Shown here one piece after another: positions 21,273 to 28,864 of a stretch of DNA of 28,958 nt. How positions within the stretch are numbered: position 1 is the stretch's first letter; each line of letters opens with the position of its first letter. Location: NCBI GenBank assembly GCA_020025075.1, contig JAHHSR010000015.1, forward strand, positions 1-28,958. The letters run 5' to 3'. Source of the DNA: Pectinatus sp. (GTDB taxonomy: Bacteria > Bacillota > Negativicutes > Selenomonadales > Selenomonadaceae). The notes under the pieces were generated by a model, which made no database searches, had not been told where the DNA came from, and worked only from the letters and a program-made list of their open reading frames with translations. Position numbers and translations under genes: made by a program.

Positions 21273-23262
21273 TTTTCAAATCACTCTCTTTCATGATTTT
21301 TTGCGCTAGCTCGATAGCCTTGTTCTTGATGTCTTCGAGGTTGGCGCTTTTAACCTGCGCGCCGGCTACATTGATGTGGCCGCCGCCACCAAAGGCTTCC
21401 ATGAGCACCTGGACATTGAGCTCGCCGATTGAACGAGCGCAGATGCCCACGGTGCCTGCGTCTAGTCGGAAAAAGACGAGACTCATGCGCGCCTGGTCAA
21501 TGCGAAGAAGAAAATCGGCAATTTGAGCCGAGATAATCTGGATATTTGGCGTCTCATCAGGGCAGACGGAAATGAGAAGGCCACCGTCTAAAAAGACAGA
21601 GTTTGAAATGGCCTTGGCCTTATAAAGGTTGGTGGGATAATCGGTCCTAAAGAGCTGATTGACAATTTGGGGACTTGCTCCTTTGCGGCGCAGATAGGCA
21701 ACGGCATCGAAGGTGCGCACGCCCGTCTGGACGGTGAAGTTTTTGGTATCGACGATGATGCCGGCATAAAGCGCCGTGGCTTCGATACTCGTGATGGGCA
21801 AGTCATTGTCGCTAAAGTACATCAAAAGCTCTGTAATGAGCTCGCTCGTCGAAGAAGAAGCCGTCTCAATGTAAATGAGCAGCGCATTTTTGATGATATC
21901 CTCGGAGCGGCGGTGGTGGTCAATGACGACGATATTCTTTACTTCATCGAGTAGGGCGCGTCCGGCAGCTAGGTGCGGTATGTGCATGTCGACGACGAAG
22001 AGAACGGGATTGGCCGCTTGGATGTGCATGGCTTCTTCGACCGAAATGAACAGTCCTTCGTATTCGGGATTGTCCTTTATTACCTCGGTAAGCTTATCAA
22101 TGCCTTCATTCATATCGCTGAGGATGATGTAAGTTTTTTTCTTCATATGGCGTGTCATGGCCGCGACGCCAATCGAGGCTCCCAGGCAGTCAAAATCCTC
22201 ATTGTGATGCCCCATGATAAAGACCGTGTCAGCGTCATTGATAATTTCGCGCAAGGCATGTGCCACGACGCGCGATTTGACGCGCGTGTGCTTTTCGACG
22301 GCCTTGGTCTTGCCGCCGAAGAATTTTACTTTTTGTTCGATATTCACGGCCACCTGGTCTCCGCCGCGCCCCAGTGCCAAGTCAAGCCCGGATTGGGCGA
22401 GCGCGCCTATATCTTCCGGCGTAAGCTCCAGCTTTGTCTCGACAATGCTGATACTCAGGGTAATGGGGAATTTATTGGGGCCGCGCATGCTTCGCACGCG
22501 GTCTAAAATATCGAAATTGTCGCTCATGGCCTTAGCAAGGGCATGATGTTCCAAGATGATGATGTAAAGGTCATTGTCGAGGCGGCGCAAGAAGCCGCCG
22601 AGTGAATTTGCCCATTTGTCGAGGGCATTATTCACCTCAAAGAGTACGGAAGTGCGCTGTGCTTCGCTTAGGCCTTGCAGCGCATCATCATAATTGTCGA
22701 TTTGGACATAGCCAAAGGAAATGCGGTGGTCTGCCGTACTCTTTTTGAATTTCTCGTATTCGGTGTCATCGGTGACATAAAGGGCCAAAAGGCCGTTTAT
22801 ATCACTGTCCGTGGAGACGGGGCGATAGCGCAGGTGATAGTATTTATTCTTGCACTTAAAGACGGTCTCGCCAATTTTGCCCCAGAAGGCATCGAGATTT
22901 AAATCCGGCCAAAAGTCATAGATGATTGTGCCGAGTTCGGGTTTTTGTCCAAGCCAGCGCGGCAATTCGCTGTTATACCACTCGATGCGGTTGTCGCGGT
23001 CGACGATTAAGATGGCCTGTGGCAGTTGCTCCAAGGCCACGTTTGACAGCTCGTTGACGTTTTTGATGACGTTTTGATAATAATCTGCTAAGGCTCGTCG
23101 CCTGTCAAAATGGCGCTCGCGTAAAAAAGCACCAAGGCAGGCGAGCAGCAAAAGTCCGGACATGGTAAAATACGGGTTATAGCAGGAGATGGTTAAAAGC
23201 AAGCCGACGATAATAGTCAAAGTTATGCAAATATCAATCCAGGCAGATAATCTGCGAGGCAT
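21256..23262 (-). CDS. gdpP: Membrane-bound c-di-AMP phosphodiesterase GdpP (YybT)
   Basis: GdpP hydrolyses the second messenger c-di-AMP, adjusting potassium and osmotic balance and cell-wall stress. The 668 residues contain two N-terminal membrane segments (about 5-25 and 33-47), a PAS-like domain (about 70-165), a degenerate GGDEF domain (about 180-305), and the DHH/DHHA1 catalytic module. The metal motifs are GHHNEDFD at about 351-358 and DHH at 448-450, and the DHHA1 signature GGGGHINVAGA is near 625. An in-frame GTG nine bases upstream is too close to AAGGAGA, so ATG 23262 is chosen. All expected catalytic residues appear present. It follows the DUF2232 gene by about 80 nt. Confidence 0.94.
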   Translation of the reverse strand: MPRRLSAWIDICITLTIIVGLLLTISCYNPYFTMSGLLLLACLGAFLRERHFDRRRALADYYQNVIKNVNELSNVALEQLPQAILIVDRDNRIEWYNSELPRWLGQKPELGTIIYDFWPDLNLDAFWGKIGETVFKCKNKYYHLRYRPVSTDSDINGLLALYVTDDTEYEKFKKSTADHRISFGYVQIDNYDDALQGLSEAQRTSVLFEVNNALDKWANSLGGFLRRLDNDLYIIILEHHALAKAMSDNFDILDRVRSMRGPNKFPITLSISIVETKLELTPEDIGALAQSGLDLALGRGGDQVAVNIEQKVKFFGGKTKAVEKHTRVKSRVVAHALREIINDADTVFIMGHHNEDFDCLGASIGVAAMTRHMKKKTYIILSDMNEGIDKLTEVIKDNPEYEGLFISVEEAMHIQAANPVLFVVDMHIPHLAAGRALLDEVKNIVVIDHHRRSEDIIKNALLIYIETASSSTSELITELLMYFSDNDLPITSIEATALYAGIIVDTKNFTVQTGVRTFDAVAYLRRKGASPQIVNQLFRTDYPTNLYKAKAISNSVFLDGGLLISVCPDETPNIQIISAQIADFLLRIDQARMSLVFFRLDAGTVGICARSIGELNVQVLMEAFGGGGHINVAGAQVKSANLEDIKNKAIELAQKIMKESDLKNESDT

Positions 23263-23341
23263 GGATGTCACTCTCCTTTTAAGCTGCCTTAGGCAATTGT
23301 CCTAAGTTTTGGCAACTTGTGGATTTAGAGGCCTAGGGCCT

Positions 23342-24304
23342 TTATGACTGGCGATTTTTAAAATCAATGAAGCGTCGCCGATAATCAAAGAACATATCAA
23401 AAAGGCCAAAATACATGACGATTTGCATGACTGGCGTGAAAAGGACGAAGACGATGAGGGCGATTTTCATGCTGCGGCGTATGTTATAATGCACCAAAAA
23501 GAAATATAAGAGAGAAAGCCCTTGGATGCGGCAAAACATCGAGGAAAAGTAACTCACATTTATTGAGATGTTGTATAAGAGCTTCATTGCATGAGCAGAA
23601 CCCCAGTAAAGCCCGATGAGTGAAAAGCCGTATAAAAGCGCAAACCAGATAGGAAGTCGCCACTGGGAAAAAGGCGGCAATCCTGCTAGCGAGGGATTAT
23701 CAAGGCGCCTTAAGAGGCGGTGCGTGATGAGGAAGTTGATGAGCGCCAAAAAAAGGGCGGAAAGAAGAACGCTTGCCGGCAGGGAAATCGAGATGAAGTC
23801 GATAATCTGCTGCATTTGTTTTGTCTGCTCGGCGACGCTATCATTGCTCATGCCCATAGATTTATAAAATTCGGCCGAGGTCTTTATCGCATTTTGAAAG
23901 ATGCTGGAAAAATCGGCAAAGACATTGACGTGCATGATGATTGCTGAGGCGGCGATGGCAATGCCGATTGAAGCCACGGCGGCAACCATGGAGACGACCA
24001 GATTCTTTACGGGCGAAAGGCGGCGAAAGCCAATGCCAAGCGCAGGGCTTAAAAGGACGATGATGCTGAGGACGCTAAGGCCCGAAAGCGCGCCCAAAAG
24101 CAGGCTCGTCAAGAAGCTGGCCCCGATTACGCACAATGCCCCCCAGCGCAGGTCATGCCGGTAGATGGCGATGGCGGTGGGGACGGGCAAGATGTAGACG
24201 AGGAAAAAGCAAAAGGGCACGGAAAAGCCCAAAATGGCCATGACGACTGTAAGCGCGCAGAGCATTGCCGATTCGAGCATGGCTCGTGTCTTGTTATTTA
24301 CCAT
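23342..24304 (-). CDS. DUF2232 (YybS-like) integral membrane protein
   Basis: This 320-residue protein has about eight hydrophobic segments and short loops, the profile of the DUF2232/YybS family, which is related to the S components of ECF-type transporters. Its position directly upstream of gdpP (B. subtilis yybS-yybT-rplI) supports the assignment more than any single motif. Segments such as LGFSVPFCFFLVYILPVPTA near residue 25 and RHDLRWGALCVIG are typical. The function is unknown. It is the first gene of the leftward cluster, behind a strong promoter at 24363-24391. The C terminus ends in a basic, cytosolic-looking tail RRRFIDFKNRQS. Confidence 0.8.
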   Translation of the reverse strand: MVNNKTRAMLESAMLCALTVVMAILGFSVPFCFFLVYILPVPTAIAIYRHDLRWGALCVIGASFLTSLLLGALSGLSVLSIIVLLSPALGIGFRRLSPVKNLVVSMVAAVASIGIAIAASAIIMHVNVFADFSSIFQNAIKTSAEFYKSMGMSNDSVAEQTKQMQQIIDFISISLPASVLLSALFLALINFLITHRLLRRLDNPSLAGLPPFSQWRLPIWFALLYGFSLIGLYWGSAHAMKLLYNISINVSYFSSMFCRIQGLSLLYFFLVHYNIRRSMKIALIVFVLFTPVMQIVMYFGLFDMFFDYRRRFIDFKNRQS

Positions 24305-24362
24305 AATATACCTCTATAATAAAATGGCCGTAAGGTCACTGTAAATCCTTATTTGAATATTA

Positions 24363-24391
24363 ATTATAATATAATTTCAATCCTTATGCAA
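24363..24391 (-). promoter_or_regulatory. Promoter of the DUF2232-gdpP-rplI cluster
   Basis: On the minus strand TTGCAT (24391-24386) and TATAAT (24368-24363) are 17 bases apart. The start would fall about 50 bases before the DUF2232 start codon. Confidence 0.7.
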
Positions 24392-24419
24392 AAAATATTG
24401 CCCATCCCTTGGGCGATGC

Positions 24420-24448
24420 TTGACGCTTTGTTAAAATAGTGCTAACAT
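24420..24448 (+). promoter_or_regulatory. Promoter of the fluoride riboswitch-crcB unit
   Basis: TTGACG at 24420-24425 and TAACAT at 24443-24448 are 17 bases apart, with transcription expected near 24455, just before the aptamer. It is divergent from the DUF2232 promoter. Confidence 0.65.
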
Positions 24449-24471
24449 AAAAAGCGTCCTTATCTAAAAAT

Positions 24472-24523
24472 ATAGGCGATGGGGTTCGCCTTTTAATCCT
24501 GCGCGAGCGGTAATGACTCCTGT
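24472..24523 (+). promoter_or_regulatory. Fluoride riboswitch aptamer (crcB motif)
   Basis: ATAGGCGATGGGGTTCGCC followed by a short hairpin and TAATGACTCCT matches the conserved parts of the crcB-motif fluoride riboswitch: the GGCGATGGnGTTCGCC stem-loop and the distal ATGACTCCT strand that pairs back with it. It stands 45 bases before a CrcB fluoride channel gene, the classic partner. Fluoride binding should stabilise the aptamer and prevent the terminator that begins within its last bases. Confidence 0.92.
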
Positions 24524-24545
24524 CGAAATTCGGCAGGCATTTTTT
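24519..24545 (+). terminator. Riboswitch expression-platform terminator
   Basis: CCTGTCG at 24519-24525 pairs with CGGCAGG at 24531-24537 (one GU pair) and is followed by CATTTTTT. Its 5' arm reuses the CCTGT of the aptamer, so aptamer folding and terminator formation are mutually exclusive: an ON switch with fluoride. Confidence 0.8.
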
Positions 24546-24568
24546 ATGCCGTAAGGGAGAGTTGTTTT

Positions 24569-24967
24569 ATGAAAATAAAAATGCTTTACGATATTGCTTT
24601 TGTCATGGTCGGCTGCGCTTGCGGCGGCACGACGCGCTTTCTTGTCTCGTCTTTTTTGGCGCAGCGCTTTGGTACGTCTTATCCATACGGTACGGCGCTC
24701 GTCAATGTAATTGGCTGTTTTTTTATCGGCCTTATTTCAACGTATTTTAGTGAACGGACCGTGGGTATGTCACCTTATCTGATGCTCTTTTTGACCGTCG
24801 GCTTTTTGGGCGGGCTCACGACCTTTTCGTCTTTTGGCTACGAGACATTATCCTTGATGCGCATCGGCAATTTTTTGGCGGCTTTTACGCATATCGCCAT
24901 TAATATGTTGGGCGGTTTTTCTGCCGCTTGGCTCGGCATTGTTCTGGTTAAGGTAATCTGGAATTAA
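24569..24967 (+). CDS. crcB: Fluoride channel CrcB/Fluc
   Basis: CrcB exports fluoride from the cytosol by passive, highly selective flow. The protein forms an antiparallel dimer in the inner membrane. The 132 residues contain four hydrophobic segments and the family motifs: GCACGGTTRFLVS near residue 14, YPYGTALVNVIGCFFIG with the key asparagine, and VGFLGGLTTFSSFGYE with the central Na+-site region and the Phe residues of the fluoride path. ATG 24569 follows Shine-Dalgarno AAGGGAGA. Expression is controlled by the fluoride riboswitch directly upstream. No terminator separates it from the next gene. Confidence 0.95.
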   Translation: MKIKMLYDIAFVMVGCACGGTTRFLVSSFLAQRFGTSYPYGTALVNVIGCFFIGLISTYFSERTVGMSPYLMLFLTVGFLGGLTTFSSFGYETLSLMRIGNFLAAFTHIAINMLGGFSAAWLGIVLVKVIWN

Positions 24968-24987
24968 AATAGAAGGGAGAAGGCAAA

Positions 24988-25596
24988 GTGGAATTTGGCT
25001 TATTCGTTCTGGCAGCATTTTCTCCCGCTTTATATGAGCTTTCCGGCTTTGTCATCTTGGCGCTTTATTCTAAAAGTGAGCCGGAGAGCCTATCGTTTTT
25101 GGCAAAGGAGCGACTGGGAGCTTGGTCGCGCTTTTGCCTTTTCTTTTTGCCTTGGCTTTCTCTTTTGGCCGCCAGCCAAGGACCAGTAATTTTTTTGGGG
25201 CGGCTTTTGTTTTGCTGTCTTTGTGCCATTTGTATCGTCAGTGATGGCGAGCAGCAGATAATTTTTGACGAGGTGCTTTTATGCCTTGCCGCAGGAGGCA
25301 TCTTTTTTATGCCGGCAGGGGCGCTTTATGGGCACGTTGTGGCGGGCTTTTTGGCCGGCTTTGCTTTTTTGCTCTTGACCATTTTATTTTCTGGCAGCAT
25401 CGGGGGTGGCGATATAAAATTAGTTGCCGCCGGCGGGCTGTGGCTCGGCTCGCACATCATTGAAGCACTCTTATATGGCGTACTTTTAGGCGGTTTGGCG
25501 GCGCTTGTGCTTCTCCTCAGGGGACGCGGCAAAAATTCTTATTTTGCCTACGGCCCATACCTCATAGCGGGAATGTTGCTTGTGCTTTTCTCCTAA
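24988..25596 (+). CDS. A24-family prepilin peptidase (TadV/CpaA-like)
   Basis: This membrane aspartic peptidase cuts the leader of type IV pilin-like proteins. The 202-residue product has about six hydrophobic segments and both catalytic aspartates: Asp86 in CIVSDGEQQIIFDE and Asp142 in the GGGD motif of SIGGGDIKL. An N-terminal cysteine-rich methyltransferase domain is absent, as in TadV/CpaA-type enzymes. The GTG start at 24988 is well supported by AGAAGGGAGAAGG. It lies 20 bases behind crcB with no terminator or obvious promoter between, so it shares that transcript, and it faces the leftward tad genes across a bidirectional terminator. Its likely substrates are the Flp-like pilin and TadE encoded at 28340-28958. 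Confidence 0.85.
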   Translation: MEFGLFVLAAFSPALYELSGFVILALYSKSEPESLSFLAKERLGAWSRFCLFFLPWLSLLAASQGPVIFLGRLLFCCLCAICIVSDGEQQIIFDEVLLCLAAGGIFFMPAGALYGHVVAGFLAGFAFLLLTILFSGSIGGGDIKLVAAGGLWLGSHIIEALLYGVLLGGLAALVLLLRGRGKNSYFAYGPYLIAGMLLVLFS

Positions 25597-25597
25597 C

Positions 25598-25631
25598 AAA
25601 AATGACCTGGCGATAGCCGGGTCATTTTTTT
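25598..25631. terminator. Bidirectional terminator between the peptidase and tad genes
   Basis: AAAATGACCTGGC and GCCGGGTCATTTT pair (13 bp with one GU) around GATA. A and T runs flank both sides. Its right edge touches the DUF192 stop codon. Confidence 0.85.
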
Positions 25632-25992
25632 AGATAAGATGCCTATTTAAAAGCCTATCCGCACCGCCCAAGGATTTTACCGTGCCAGAAGAAAACTCAA
25701 TCGTGCCCTGCGCCTTGAGGCAAATGCTAAGACCTAGCCATGGCGGCAGATTTTCCACGACCTTTATAATTTTCATGCTTTTGTCGACATAGAGGACATC
25801 GAGGGCAAAACGCATGAAGCACATGTGGATGCTATTGCAAGGGACGATGTAAAGCCCGGTTTTTTTGGGCAGTGCCTTTTTCCCCATCAGGCCCAAAAAG
25901 CGCTTGGCAAAGCTATCGGCAAAGAGCAATTTAATTTTTATGTCGCTTCCTTCAAGGCGAAAAGAGCTTTTTCGGTAAGAGTTATAAGCCAT
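25630..25992 (-). CDS. DUF192 family protein
   Basis: This small protein of 120 residues has the DUF192 core: a RFLGLMGKKALPKKTGLYIVP strand-turn (shown here up to LYI), the NSIHMCFMRFALDVLYVD segment that is the family hallmark, and the C-terminal GTIEFSSGTV. No signal peptide is evident, although many DUF192 proteins are exported. Function is unknown. Its first 11 bases overlap the end of tadC, so it is translated as the last member of the tad operon. Such placement next to tad/T2SF genes suggests a link to pilus assembly, but that is inference. Confidence 0.85.
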   Translation of the reverse strand: MAYNSYRKSSFRLEGSDIKIKLLFADSFAKRFLGLMGKKALPKKTGLYIVPCNSIHMCFMRFALDVLYVDKSMKIIKVVENLPPWLGLSICLKAQGTIEFSSGTVKSLGGADRLLNRHLI

Positions 25993-26917
25993 GCTGAAAT
26001 GCCTTGATGATGGAGAGTATTGCTGGCATCAGCGTTACGATGAAGATGGCGGGGAAGATGAAGATGACGAGCGGGAAGATGATTTTGACGGGAGCTTTCA
26101 TCGCTTGCGCCTTGACGTATTGGCGGCGCCTTTCGCGCATATTGTCGGCTTGGATAGAAAGCGTGTTGCTCATGCTCACGCCTAGCTTTTCTGACTGAAT
26201 AATGGCCGTGGTGAAGAGGTAGATTTCCTGCATATTGCAGCGTTCGGCGAGATTTTGCAGCGCAATGCGGTGTGTCATGCCCATGCGCACGTCGCGCAGC
26301 ATGCGCGTGCACTCTTCAATGAAGGGACCCTTCATGCGCTGCGTGATATTTGCCAGCGCGGCGTCAAACGAAAGGCCGGCCTGGACGCTCACGCAAAGCA
26401 AATCCAAAATGCTTGGCAAATCGTGCATCATTTGGGAGCGGCGGCGCCTGATAAGAGAATCGAGATAGGCGAGCGGCAAGAGGCCGCCGATAAAGCTGCC
26501 GAGCAAGATGAGGCCAAGGGAATGAATAAATGGCATGAGAAGGCTAAAAGAAAGCAAAAAGCCGCCCAATCCGCCACCAGCGATGAAAATGAGCCAGAGG
26601 GAGACGAAAATATTGGCATTCCACTCATTTTGCTTGCCGGCGTAAATGATGCGCTTTCTAAAAACGGCAAAGATGGAAGACGGGGCAAAGCGGTTGATGC
26701 GGTGGCTCAAAAGGTTAAAAAGCGGGTAGATGACGCGCTCGCTAAACGGAATATCTTCGAGCTTTTTGTCCTTTTCATTGGAAGTGCCGGTACTCGTATA
26801 GCGCATGATTTTTTCGCGCTGCTTTTGGTGTGCCTGTGGGGCGATTTTCGTCGCAAAGAGAAAGTACATAAATAAGAAGCTGATAAGGCCGGCACCTAAG
26901 GCGAAGAGGAAAATCAT
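25982..26917 (-). CDS. tadC: TadC-like type II/IV secretion F-domain membrane protein
   Basis: This is an inner-membrane platform protein for Flp pilus assembly. The 311 residues contain one N-terminal membrane segment, a linker, two central ones (about 103-145), the T2SSF domain starting at MMHDLPSILDLLCVSVQAGLS, and a C-terminal pair of helices around FPLVIFIFPAIFIVTLMPAI. The DLPxxLDLLxVxVxAGLxFDxAL signature fits TadC better than TadB. It starts six bases after tadA ends. Tad systems usually have both TadB and TadC; only one F-domain protein is found here, either because the locus is reduced or because the second is outside the window. Confidence 0.85.
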   Translation of the reverse strand: MIFLFALGAGLISFLFMYFLFATKIAPQAHQKQREKIMRYTSTGTSNEKDKKLEDIPFSERVIYPLFNLLSHRINRFAPSSIFAVFRKRIIYAGKQNEWNANIFVSLWLIFIAGGGLGGFLLSFSLLMPFIHSLGLILLGSFIGGLLPLAYLDSLIRRRRSQMMHDLPSILDLLCVSVQAGLSFDAALANITQRMKGPFIEECTRMLRDVRMGMTHRIALQNLAERCNMQEIYLFTTAIIQSEKLGVSMSNTLSIQADNMRERRRQYVKAQAMKAPVKIIFPLVIFIFPAIFIVTLMPAILSIIKAFQHGL

Positions 26918-26922
26918 CGTTT

Positions 26923-28317
26923 TTATCCTTCCTTTTGGGTATCAAAAAAGATGCTATCTGGCAAACTGACACCGTTTATCTGGAATTTTTCCATAAATCT
27001 TGGACGCATGCCCGTTGCCTCAAAGTGGCCGATGGATTTGCCGTTGGCGTCAATGTCGGTCTGGACATAGCGGAAGATGTCCTGCATGACAATTGTATTT
27101 TCTTCAAGGCCCTGCACCTCGGAAATCTGCGTTATCTTGCGGCTGCCGTCCTTGATGCGCGACTGGTGGACAACTAGGTCGATGCCCGCTGAAATCTGGT
27201 CGCGTATCGCCCTGACGGGCAGCTCGATGCCACTCATGAGCACCATCGTTTCCAGCCTGCTCAAAGCGTCGCGCGGCGTGTTGGCATGGGCCGTGGTCAA
27301 GGAGCCATCATGGCCTGTATTCATGGCCTGGAGCATGTCGAGCGCTTCGCCGGCGCGCACTTCGCCGACGATGATGCGGTCGGGGCGCATGCGCAGGGCA
27401 TTTTTGACGAGGTCGCGAATGGTGATGGCACCAGCACCTTCGATGTTGGCGGGGCGCGCTTCAAGCGTTACGACGTGGTCTTGCTGGAGGCGAAGCTCGG
27501 CGGCATCTTCTATTGTCACGATGCGCTCATCCGAGGGAATGAAAGAAGAAAGAAGGTTGAGCATGGTCGTCTTTCCTGAGCCCGTGCCGCCCGAAACCAA
27601 GATATTGATGCGCGCCTTGACACATGCCTTTAAAAAATTGGCGATTTTCTCATCTAAGGTGCCAAAGCCGATGAGGTCATCAACCGTGAAAGGGCGCTGG
27701 GAAAATTTTCTTATCGTCAAGCAGGGACCGATGAGCGAAAGGGGGGGGATGATGATATTGACGCGTGAGCCGTCTGCTAGGCGCGCGTCGACCATTGGCG
27801 AAGATTCGTCAATGCGCCGCCCGATTGGCGTCAAGATGCGCTCAATCGTATTCATGAGATGCGCTTCGTCGTGAAAGACGACATCCGTCGTTTCGATTTT
27901 GCCATGCCGTTCGACAAAGATTTTCTTGGCGCCATTGACCATTATTTCGCTGATGGAGCTGTCCTTTAAAAGGGGCTCTAACGGCCCGAGGCCGAGCATC
28001 TCATTTCTGATATCGACGATGAGCGCCTCTTTTTGTGCGCGCGAAAGATTGTAGCTTCCCTCATCGAATATGACTTGGCAAAAGCTGGCAATCATCGCGT
28101 CGACATCGCCGACCATTTCATGGTCGTGGCCGGCTGCGACCAAGAGGTCTTGCTGCTCGGGCGTCATCTCGTTGACAAGGCGCTGATGAACGGTGAGCTT
28201 AACGGCTTGGTAGCTGTCCTCGGCGACAGAGCGATGCACGGGCTGCTTAGCCGTGAAAATGGGCTTTTCTTCTTCTAATTCTTCGTCGGGGCGGCCGAGG
28301 CGGGTGAGTAAAGACAT
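26923..28317 (-). CDS. tadA: TadA/CpaF pilus assembly ATPase
   Basis: This is a cytosolic hexameric secretion ATPase of the VirB11/CpaF type that powers Flp pilus assembly. In 464 residues, a variable N-terminal region (1-75) precedes the CpaF N-terminal domain with GLGPLEPLLKD and ISEIMVNG. The RecA-like core has Walker A SGGTGSGKTT at about 242-251, the Walker B/Asp-box region RPDRIIVGEVRAGEALDML, and the His-box TTAHANTPRDALSRLE. A GTG directly before ATG 28317 is in frame, but AAAGGA spaces better to the ATG. It follows tadE by about 20 bases and precedes tadC by 5. Confidence 0.93.
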   Translation of the reverse strand: MSLLTRLGRPDEELEEEKPIFTAKQPVHRSVAEDSYQAVKLTVHQRLVNEMTPEQQDLLVAAGHDHEMVGDVDAMIASFCQVIFDEGSYNLSRAQKEALIVDIRNEMLGLGPLEPLLKDSSISEIMVNGAKKIFVERHGKIETTDVVFHDEAHLMNTIERILTPIGRRIDESSPMVDARLADGSRVNIIIPPLSLIGPCLTIRKFSQRPFTVDDLIGFGTLDEKIANFLKACVKARINILVSGGTGSGKTTMLNLLSSFIPSDERIVTIEDAAELRLQQDHVVTLEARPANIEGAGAITIRDLVKNALRMRPDRIIVGEVRAGEALDMLQAMNTGHDGSLTTAHANTPRDALSRLETMVLMSGIELPVRAIRDQISAGIDLVVHQSRIKDGSRKITQISEVQGLEENTIVMQDIFRYVQTDIDANGKSIGHFEATGMRPRFMEKFQINGVSLPDSIFFDTQKEG

Positions 28318-28339
28318 CACAAAAATCCTTTCTGTGCTC

Positions 28340-28792
28340 TTATTTTGACTTTGCGGGCGCGCTGTTAAAAGCGGGCATATCGCAGGAAATCGTTATGCTT
28401 TGTGGCAAAAGCTCTTTGTTGATGAAATAAAGCGAAAAATTATCATTTAGGTAAAGTTTGACGGAGGCCGTGACGATTTGCGCCGTTACCGTATCGTTTT
28501 TGCCAGAAGGGGGAAGAGTGGAGATTTGTATCGTGACGCAATCATAATCATACGGAGCGTAAAGGGAGTCAGAAGTCAGGTCGACAATTTTTTCGGAGTA
28601 GCTATTGGCAAGGTCGTCGTATTGGGAAGGCGTGTTAAAGGATGCCTGCCTTGCCGCCGCATACATGGCATTTCTTATGGTGAAGTACTCATTCATGTAG
28701 ATGCAAAAATAGGCGGTAGAAAAGAAAATGAAAAAAAAGAGCGGCAAGACGATGGCAAATTCAATCATCGACTGGCCTTTTTTTGGCCGCAT
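28340..28792 (-). CDS. tadE: TadE-family pseudopilin
   Basis: The 150-residue product begins with a short basic leader, MRPKKGQS, then the TadE signature MIEFAIVLPLFFFIFF, a hydrophobic pilin-like helix with the conserved glutamate at position 11. NAMYAAARQAS follows, another typical TadE feature. It is expected to be processed by an A24 prepilin peptidase between the leader and the hydrophobic helix and to act as a minor pilin or pseudopilin. The rest is a small beta-rich extracytoplasmic domain with few recognisable motifs. The Shine-Dalgarno AAAGGAGGA precedes ATG 28792. It is the first gene behind the pilin terminator and leads into tadA. Confidence 0.85.
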   Translation of the reverse strand: MRPKKGQSMIEFAIVLPLFFFIFFSTAYFCIYMNEYFTIRNAMYAAARQASFNTPSQYDDLANSYSEKIVDLTSDSLYAPYDYDCVTIQISTLPPSGKNDTVTAQIVTASVKLYLNDNFSLYFINKELLPQSITISCDMPAFNSAPAKSK

Positions 28793-28809
28793 AAAATTCC
28801 TCCTTTAAG

Positions 28810-28840
28810 AAAAAGGCCCCTTGCTGGCAAGAGGCCTTTT
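28810..28840 (-). terminator. Terminator between the Flp-like pilin and tadE
   Basis: On the minus strand AAAAGGCCTCTTG and CAAGGGGCCTTTT (13 bp, one GU) pair around CCAG, followed by TTTC. Partial termination here would give more pilin mRNA than assembly-protein mRNA. Confidence 0.75.
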
Positions 28841-28864
28841 AAGGACATTGTGATAATAAAGAGA

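Noticed and set aside
21667..22902. Several long rightward frames opposite gdpP
   Set aside because: They are antisense shadows of a well-supported coding gene, with no initiation signals and no family features.
23288..23306. CTTAGG/CCTAAG hairpin between the DUF2232 gene and gdpP
   Set aside because: Only 6 bp with a T run on the wrong strand for these leftward genes; not a terminator.
26255..26875. 206-codon rightward frame opposite tadC
   Set aside because: Shadow of tadC: highly charged, no ribosome site, no recognisable domain.
27077..27874. 265-codon rightward frame opposite tadA
   Set aside because: Antisense of the TadA ATPase core. Its composition follows from the codon bias of tadA and it shows no own motifs.
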